Positions 57,290 through 64,000 of a stretch of DNA of 64,000 nt are shown one piece after another. Source of the DNA: Flammula alnicola (lineage: Eukaryota; Basidiomycota; Agaricomycetes; Agaricales; Strophariaceae); contig JADNRV010000083.1 of assembly GCA_015499995.1 (NCBI GenBank), positions 1 to 64,000 on the forward strand. The letters are read 5' to 3'. The notes under the pieces were generated by a model that searched no databases, was not told the DNA's origin, and was given only the letters and a program-made list of their open reading frames with translations. Position 1 is the first letter of the stretch. Each line of letters opens with the position of its first letter. The position numbers and the translations under genes were made by a program.

Positions 57290-58303
57290 TCACCACTGTC
57301 TCTGGAGATGGTTCCGAGTCCGATCTTCTTCATCTCGACGACGGCGCCGATCTCGGTATCTGTGCGCCTCTTCTACCTCTCTCCGATTGAAGACATCGCC
57401 GTAGCCATCGCTTGGCTCTCCATGCACGGTACTTGGTGTTGCATTAGCTTCCATTTCCCGCTTCTTCCGCCTGATGAGCTCCAACGCTCGTTCCCTCTCC
57501 GACGATTCTCGCGAGAGCCGTGCTTGGACTTCAGGCGGTTTGTCAGAAATTGCTTTCAGGGATGATGCAGGTGGACGAAATTGAGATCTAGATGACGATG
57601 AATAGCCGGATGGACGAGTAGCCAGCTGTCTCGTTATCGACGTCAAGGGGTCATGTGCGAACTTGCGAGATTCTTCTCGCTTCCTAATTCAAAGGGACGT
57701 TAAGCAGGACGCGACGTGAAGCTATGTCTCTAATTACCTTTTCTCATCTTCGATTTCTTCCGGCGCATCCTGTGCGGGTGCCGAATACCAGGGTTTGAGA
57801 TCCTTTGCTGAAGGGGCTAGGGGAACACCTTTCTCCGTTTCAGCGGCACCCTTCTTTGAAACCTTGACAGCAGCAGCGATGGCATTCTGGAACGCAATGT
57901 CAGTACGAATTGGATGGAGCAAGCCAACGGGCACACAAGCTCCAAGTCTTCGAATAAATTGATATGTCCGTTCGTCGTTGGCAATGTCACAGCCTGCATT
58001 GAACTTGTTGAACTGAGATGCTTGAGGTCATCGTCGTCTCGTCGTTTCTTCTTCTTCTCAGATTTATTCAAGACGTCAGCTCTTTCACGTAGTAGGTCAA
58101 TACGAGCTTCGGCGTCCTGTTCTCAACCCACGTTAGCGTATGTATTCCATGGATCGAGAAACGAAACGTACTGCGACCATCATCCTGCCCTCTTCCTTTT
58201 CCTCCTTGAGTCTGGCTTCCTCTTCATCCCTTCGAACTTTTTCGATATTATCTCGTCGATAAGGATGGTATGATTTGTGATGAGCGATATTGAGTTTGCC
58301 CAT
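57290..58303 (-). CDS. CIR_N-domain protein (LENG1-like)
   Basis: Four or five exons, start ATG at 58303. The N-terminus MGKLNIAHHKSYHPYRRDNI with EKVRRDEEEARLKEEKEEGR is the CIR_N motif (PF10197), shared with LENG1 and spliceosome-associated Cwc25-like proteins. It then has AEARIDLLRERADVLNKSEK and a Lys/Arg/Asp-rich KKKRRDDDDLKH, and a charged C-terminus (RRKKREMEANA, YRDRRRRRDEEDRT). It is probably a nuclear RNA-processing factor. It lies head to head with the XPF gene, 243 bp between start codons. Confidence 0.85.
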
Positions 58304-58546
58304 GGTTCGCAGAAGGTTGTGGGAGTCAATGAAAAAGAGTCGTTGGTAGCGTGACTCGGCTCCGACAATAATGATGCCAGGCAGTTTCATTCTTGACTTC
58401 CTATCACAACATTGAACTCGCTTTGCATTTGATCTACCATGAATTGAGAAGACTATACTGCACATAAAGACTTGGATATTACTCGGAAACGTTCAATTAA
58501 TAACGAAAACGAATACTTCAAAAACAGTGCCTACGAACGGGCTACG
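58304..58546. promoter_or_regulatory. Bidirectional promoter between LENG1-like and XPF genes
   Basis: 243-bp interval between divergent ATGs. No TATA box obvious; consistent with shared constitutive promoters of housekeeping genes. Confidence 0.4.
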
Positions 58547-61500
58547 ATGTCAACTTTACTGCCTTTTCACAAGTCAATTCTGGAGAAGATCCATGACCCA
58601 GCCACAAGCGACTTGCTCATTCTCGCGAGAGGCTTAGGCCTCCGCAGAGTCATATGCACGCTCATGAAAATCTATGACTCTCCACAGAACCTTATCTTAC
58701 TCGTCAATGCCACCCCGGAAGAAGAATCGGCCATCGGAGAAGAGATGGGAATCATAGGGTGCAGAAGGCCCGGTTTGAGGGTCGTCAGTTATGAGACGAA
58801 AGACAGGCGCGTTTCATGTCATTTCACCACTTCCGTTTCTTGACAATGTCTTTTGGATAGGCAGAACTTGTACAAGCAAGGCGGCATAATTTCCGTAACT
58901 TCGCGTATATTGGTCGTTGACATGTTGCAGTCCGATATACCAATAGAATTAATTACCGGGATGCTCGTTCTGCACGCTGAGAAGTGCGCAAACTTTCAGA
59001 AATTCGCAACTAAAACTTACCATGTTACAGAGTGACCCCCTTGGTTGTAGAAGCATTCATTGTTCGACTATATCGCGAAAAGAACAAGAAAGGTTTTGTC
59101 AAGGCCTTTACCGATCAACCAGAGCACATTACAAGCGGGCTATCTCCTCTCAAGAATATCATGAAGGAGCTGCAACTTCGTAATGTCCACATATTTCCTC
59201 GGTATCTCTTTTCCTCAGCTAGTTTATGGCATGTCTCATATTATCCTAGCTTTCACGAAGAAATCAAGAAATCTCTTGAACGTCGGAGGGCTGATGTCGT
59301 CGAGTTATCCCAACATCTGACCGAACCCATGGCCGATATTCACCACGCTATTATTCAATGTATGAACACGACTTTATCAGAACTCAAGCGTTCGAACACC
59401 TCCGTACGCCGTCTGTCTGTTTAACATATCAACCCCTCATGTTGCACTCTAGCTTGACCTAGACGATTTCAACATCGAAAATGCCTACTTTCGCTCTTTT
59501 GAAATCATCGTCCGTCGCCAACTTGATTCTGTATGGCACAATGTTGGACCGAAGACGAAACAATTAGTGAACGACTTGGGCACGCTGCGTCGACTGCTGT
59601 AGTACGTACACCGCCTATTATTTCGAGGGCACTAACAAATCTCCATTAGCTATCTTTTAACGTATGACGCACTGCAATTTCATTCCTATTTGGAAACACT
59701 TATAGCTTCCAACACCGTCACGGCTGCGGGTGGTGCCAAGCAGCATCAGTCTCCGTGGATGTTGACCGACGCAGCCAATATCATATTTCAATCTGCTCAA
59801 CGAAGATGCTACACGATTAGCTCCCCGACAAAAACGCGAGTCATCGATCTTACTGAAGACGACGACGCATGGGCTGCGTTGGACGAAGCAGAAGGCATCA
59901 TCAATTCATCACGGGACAAGGGCAAGGCGAAAGAGACTGACGCGAGACCTGGTTGGCTACCAGACGGCCTTGAGCCTGTCCTCGAGGAGCTTCCGAAATG
60001 GAACCTTCTATCTGAGATTCTTCTGGAGGCGGAGGGAGAAATTATTAGGCAGGACAGTACGCAGAACTCAGGTACAACATGTGAGCCACGTCCTGTTCCT
60101 CGCAGGTTCCAGCTCTGACGAAGTAATTCCCAGCAACTCCAAGCTCATCTAACACCATACTCGTCATGACATCCTCCACTCGTACGTGCAGTCTTCTCAC
60201 CGAGTTCCTCTCCACGATGGACCCAGAAGCTCCGCCTGGGTCTCGAGGGCGCAAAATGATGCTACAGAAGCTTCGGCTCTACCTCTGGTGGAAAACGCAG
60301 CTTGGCGGTCGGAAACAAGGAGGGAAGCCTCAATTTTCGGTGCCCGAAACTAGCAGGCAAGCCATGAATGGCTTCGGTGACAAAGATGGCATCAGCGAGG
60401 CATTGAGGAAGAAGGACAAAGAAAAGGCGGCGAGGACCCAAAATCGACGCCGGGTGCGTGGAGGTGCCCCTACTTCTGGTATGTCTGGCGTGAAGCCTGA
60501 ACCTCAAGAGGCAAAGTTGAATGAAGTTCAAAACGAGGCGGATGCTTTTGCCCAATTGTGAGCATGCCTGCGTCCAGTTTTTCCATGAGCTTCCTGCTGA
60601 TTATATGGACTGTTATAGCTGGGAATCGCAAGGAGAAGCTTTCCTTTCCGAACAGCCCATGAACCTCGCTGACGATTCCGTGGCATTCTTGGATTTCGGG
60701 TCCGATAACCTGGAGAGTGATTTTGATACAAATTATGGCCTCCTACCTCCGGAGCAAACCGTCCTCATTCGGGCGTATTCAGACGATACCGACGATCGAA
60801 TATTGACTGAAATTAAGCCGAAATTCATTGTCATGTTCGAGCCTGATATGGATTTTGTTCGTCGAATTGAGGTTAGATACATTCAGCTCTCATTCGATGT
60901 ACTCATCAATCGAATTCTGATACAGGTATACAAAAGCTCGAACCCAGGTTTAGCTGTTCGCGTGTACCATATGGTGTATAGCAACAGCTGCGAGGAACAC
61001 AAATACCTTGCTGGTATCAGAAAGGAGAAAGATTCCTTCCAACGACTTATCAAAGAACGAGGTGTAAGTCAGCGTACCTTTAATAATCTTCCAGACTAAC
61101 TCAGTGACTTGTAGTCCATGTTAATAACCTTGGTCGAAGACAGAAGAGACCCGAGCGGAGATGCTATAATCAAAACGATCAGTTCACGATTAGCAGGAGG
61201 CAGAAGAGAGTTGAACAAAGAACCGTCGCGGGTAAGATGTCCACAGCATGGATGTGTGACTCGGCAATTCATCATGATTTTCTTCAGGTTATCGTTGATA
61301 TGCGAGAGTTTCGGTCGACGCTACCATCTTTACTGCACGCCTCGAATTTGCTCGTTATACCCGCCACGCTAACTGTCGGCGACTATATCCTGACACCGGA
61401 TATCTGCGTCGAGCGGAAGAGTTTATCCGACTTAATATCAAGTTTCAATAGTGGTCGTCTGTACGTTGGGTTTAGATTCTTCCTTCAACTATCGCTTGAT

Positions 61501-62127
61501 GTTCTTTCTGTCAGATATACCCAATGTGAAATGATGACGGCTTATTACAAGTATCCTATTCTCCTCATTGAATTTGAAGAGGATAAAGCATTCTCGTTGG
61601 ATGTATGTCTTTATTTATTCATTTTATTGTGCAGTTTATATTCATTTCTCTATCACCAGATCATCGCAGACATGAAAACGTACGGGAAAGCGTCCGGCAG
61701 CAAATATCCTACCAAAAAGCAAGGCGTTCAGTCAGACCAACCAAATTACGCATCGCCCACGATACAAAGCAAGCTTGTTCTGCTAACTCTGAGTTTTCCA
61801 AAGGTCCGAATCATATGGTCCTCATCCCCATACGCCACGTCAGAAATATTTAATGACCTCAAAAAAAATAATCCGGAACCTGACCCTGCGAAAGCCATCA
61901 CCATTGGGGCCGATGATGACCCCAATGTTGGAGCTGGAGTGAATAGCGCCGCAGAGGAACTTCTGCGCGCTATACCGGGAATCACTGGCAAGAATGTCAA
62001 ATATGTGATGAGTAGGGTAACTAATATTCGTGAACTTTGCAACTTGACACTTCCGGAGGTTCAAGATATCCTTGGGGCTGAACCGGGCAAGAAGTGCTGG
62101 GATTTTATCCACAAGGGGGATAGGTAA
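58547..62127 (+). CDS. XPF: Structure-specific DNA repair endonuclease XPF/Rad1
   Basis: Large catalytic subunit that, with ERCC1/Rad10, cuts the 5' side of DNA lesions in nucleotide excision repair and in interstrand crosslink repair. Start ATG at 58547; more than ten exons. N-terminal SF2-like region: PFHKSILEKIHDPATSDLLI, then YKQGGIISVTSRILVVDMLQ and GMLVLHAEKVTPLVVEAFIV. Middle: SMLITLVEDRRDPSGDAI. The ERCC4 nuclease has VIVDMREFRSTLPSLLHASN, LTVGDYILTPDICVERKSLS with the Asp and ERK active-site residues, and ends with the helix-hairpin-helix AIPGITGKNVKYVMSRVTNI. The full catalytic set is present. An intron with a GC donor is inferred at 58807-58860. Confidence 0.93.
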
Positions 62128-62414
62128 ACTTAAATTCGTTTGTACCTATTTAAATTTTTACTGTATAATTCAAGTGAACTTGTATACTTTTTGCCTAGGA
62201 TTCGTCGATCTCTTGGCCACAGCCCTCTCTAGGACATGGTAATCTAATAAACATGCATTGGATCCAACTCCATTCCTACTAGCAAAGCCGGATATGATGC
62301 TTGTGCTCAGCGTGACTCCATCCTCCAGTATAAAGTAACGTCCCCTTCAGTGTAATATACCCGCCGAAGTCAAGACTTCCGCATCGACCTCACACAACAC
62401 GCGAAGCAGTCGAT
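62128..62414. other. Short spacer
   Basis: 287 bp; likely XPF 3' UTR and the kinase promoter. Nothing recognised. Confidence 0.4.
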
Positions 62415-63696
62415 ATGACATCCACTGTTTTGTATTTTGTCGTCCAAGTAAGCCGCTCGATATTCTACGACTTCTCCTCGTTCATTGATTTGACATTCGC
62501 TCGATTCAAGATAATTCGATGTACCTGCCTCAGTGGGCTCGTAAAAATCTGCAATCGGCTGTATATCTGGTTCCTGACCAAGTTCGCCATCATACCAGCA
62601 CCCCTGCGGCTCCGAAGGGTCCGAGTCGAGAAGAGTGTGCGGTTCTGCGGTGGATATGCCGATATCCGTTGGGGGCAGCTACGTGGAAAGGGCGTGGCTG
62701 TCAAGATCCCCAGACGTTACACTAGTAGTAGCGGGGTTGATGAGCAGACGGTGGTGAGAGCGCGTTTATAACCCGGCCTTTCAAATGCCTAATGTGCAAA
62801 CTTTCTCCTTAGTTCAAAGATTTCCTCAACGAGGTTATGATAATGGAGATACTGAGGCCACATCCTCGTATCCTTGCTCTCCTGGGGATATCGTCATACG
62901 ATGGTGTCCCATGTATTGTCACTCCCTGGATGGAACATGGAACGATAAATGAATTCCTTCGTCTCAACGCGGGGATGATCTGTCGAAAAAAATTGGTACG
63001 GACTCTAATCACGCTTCGTTTCATCGACCCACTAACATTCATTAGATAGGCCAGATTGTCGATGCTATGGTCTACATGAAAAAGTCAAATATCGTGCATG
63101 GAGATCTGAAAGGTGTAAGTATGCGCTGTTCCTATTCATCGTATGACTTTCTTGACGACCTTGCATGCTTCCTCAGACCAACATCCTCGTTGACCAGGAT
63201 GGAAACGCCTGCATCGCCGATTTTGGCCTCTCCGTCTTGGGAGACAGGCATTCGAGCTCATCAATCACTGGGATAACGCCTACAGACGAAATATCTTCGT
63301 CTTCTGTGCCTCATTCTACCCATTCTGGTGCAGGCAGTCCGCGCTGGATGGCACCCGAACTCCATCTTCCAGAGAAATGGGGAAACGAGAGCGCGAGACC
63401 GACGTTTCAAAGCGACATATTCGCATTAGGAATGGTGATATACGAGGTAGCCTTTCTCCAGCTCTTCATCCGCATTGTGGATGTGCTGATACTGTTCTCA
63501 GATTTATAGCGGAAAGGTCCCGTTTTACGAATGCAACAATTGTGTTGCAATCTATCACATCATACAAGGGAAGAGACCTCCCCGGCCTGCACGAATTCTG
63601 GACGACCTTTGGCATATTGCAGAGCAATGTTGGGATGCCGATCCATGTCTTCGTCCATCAGTGGAGTCGATCCATGCACAGCTCGATGATGATTAA
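62415..63696 (+). CDS. Protein kinase (TKL-like)
   Basis: Six exons. The first ATG at 62415 gives a long hydrophobic-rich lead, so the true start may be later. Kinase landmarks: a glycine loop RFCGGYADIRWGQLRGKG, the Lys in VAVKIPRR, MEHGTINEFLRLNAGM, catalytic loop IVHGDLKGTNILVDQDG (HGD in place of HRD), ADFGLS as the DFG motif, APE within GSPRWMAPELHLPE, and QSDIFALGMVIYEIYSGKVP. The stop at 63694-63696 follows PCLRPSVESIHAQLDDD. All catalytic residues are present, so it is likely active. The HGD-type catalytic loop is common in Agaricomycete TKL-like kinases. Confidence 0.85.
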
Positions 63697-64000
63697 TAGG
63701 AGCGTAAGACGTACTCCTAACATCCACAGAATTCAAAAGTCACTGATTTTCTCTTCAAACGAATGAGTCAACAGGATCAAAGTACGATATTTGCAGATGG
63801 CTGCGAGGAATTCCTCCTTGAGCATCTGGAAATATCGTGCCTTGTTCCTGATGCGTCTGAGTCGTGTCAGGTACGTTTGGCGTTTGAATACGCTGGAGAC
63901 CTCCGAAACCATCAATGATGGATGCAAAGCTCGAGTAAGCATAAGATATCGAATCAGTCCGAGAGGTTGGGTAACTCCAGAGTTCGCCATCTCGTTAAGT
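63697..64000. other. Right edge, no firm call
   Basis: A possible exon at 63776-63870 (an acceptor AG, then an open run with GCEEFLLEHLEISCLVPDAS, then a GT donor) may belong to a gene continuing past the window. Confidence 0.3.

Noticed and set aside
63733..63990. 85-codon minus frame at the right edge
   Set aside because: Antisense to a possible exon on the plus strand with splice signals on both sides; no features of its own.

Overview
The window reads as nuclear DNA of a mushroom-forming basidiomycete (Agaricomycetes). Almost every gene is split by short GT-AG introns of about 45-70 nt. The gene content is typical of the group: fungal BTB/POZ proteins, a TKL-like kinase, a VwkA-like vWA protein, a DUF4238 pair, an IFI6-like protein and a Chs7 chaperone. 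No rRNA, tRNA, CRISPR array or bacterial operon structure was seen. Exon boundaries were placed by hand from splice signals and reading frame, so single boundaries may be off.

Region 1 (1-8.8 kb) holds a near-complete DNA transposon at 712-7170. It has 154-bp inverted terminal repeats differing at two positions and an exact 7-bp target duplication (CCTAGCA). Inside are an integrase-type transposase with a DD34E triad, a Cys-rich partner gene and a BTB gene. It sits between a small unknown gene (minus) and a secreted Pro/His-rich protein gene (plus). The same divergent pair occurs without the element at 12.4-14 kb, which acts as a paralogous empty site.

Region 2 (9-30 kb) is a patchwork of recent duplications, many inverted. 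It contains five copies of the ~200-aa small gene (one cut by the window edge), broken copies of the secreted-protein gene, two inverted DUF4238 genes, shards of a kinase-like gene, a duplicated gene of unknown type, and a 3' fragment of CHS7. The intact CHS7 gene is at 19.4-21.1 kb. A second duplication links 22.1-23.8 kb with 42.5-44.25 kb: a small secreted I66-like protein, a gene relic and the tail of an SDR gene.

Region 3 (30-64 kb) is mostly ordinary single-copy sequence: a GMC oxidoreductase carrying a 7-bp frame-shifting duplication, branched-chain 2-oxoacid dehydrogenase E2, a vWA protein with the same module on both sides of the vWA domain, an SDR, homoserine O-acetyltransferase, a helical (HeLo-like) domain protein, a serine carboxypeptidase, a BTB protein, an IFI6-like membrane protein with a probable 9-nt micro-exon, a CIR_N (LENG1-like) protein head-to-head with the XPF repair nuclease, and a protein kinase near the right edge. 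The genes do not form one pathway. The main theme is mobile-element insertion and segmental duplication of small fast-evolving genes next to stable housekeeping genes.
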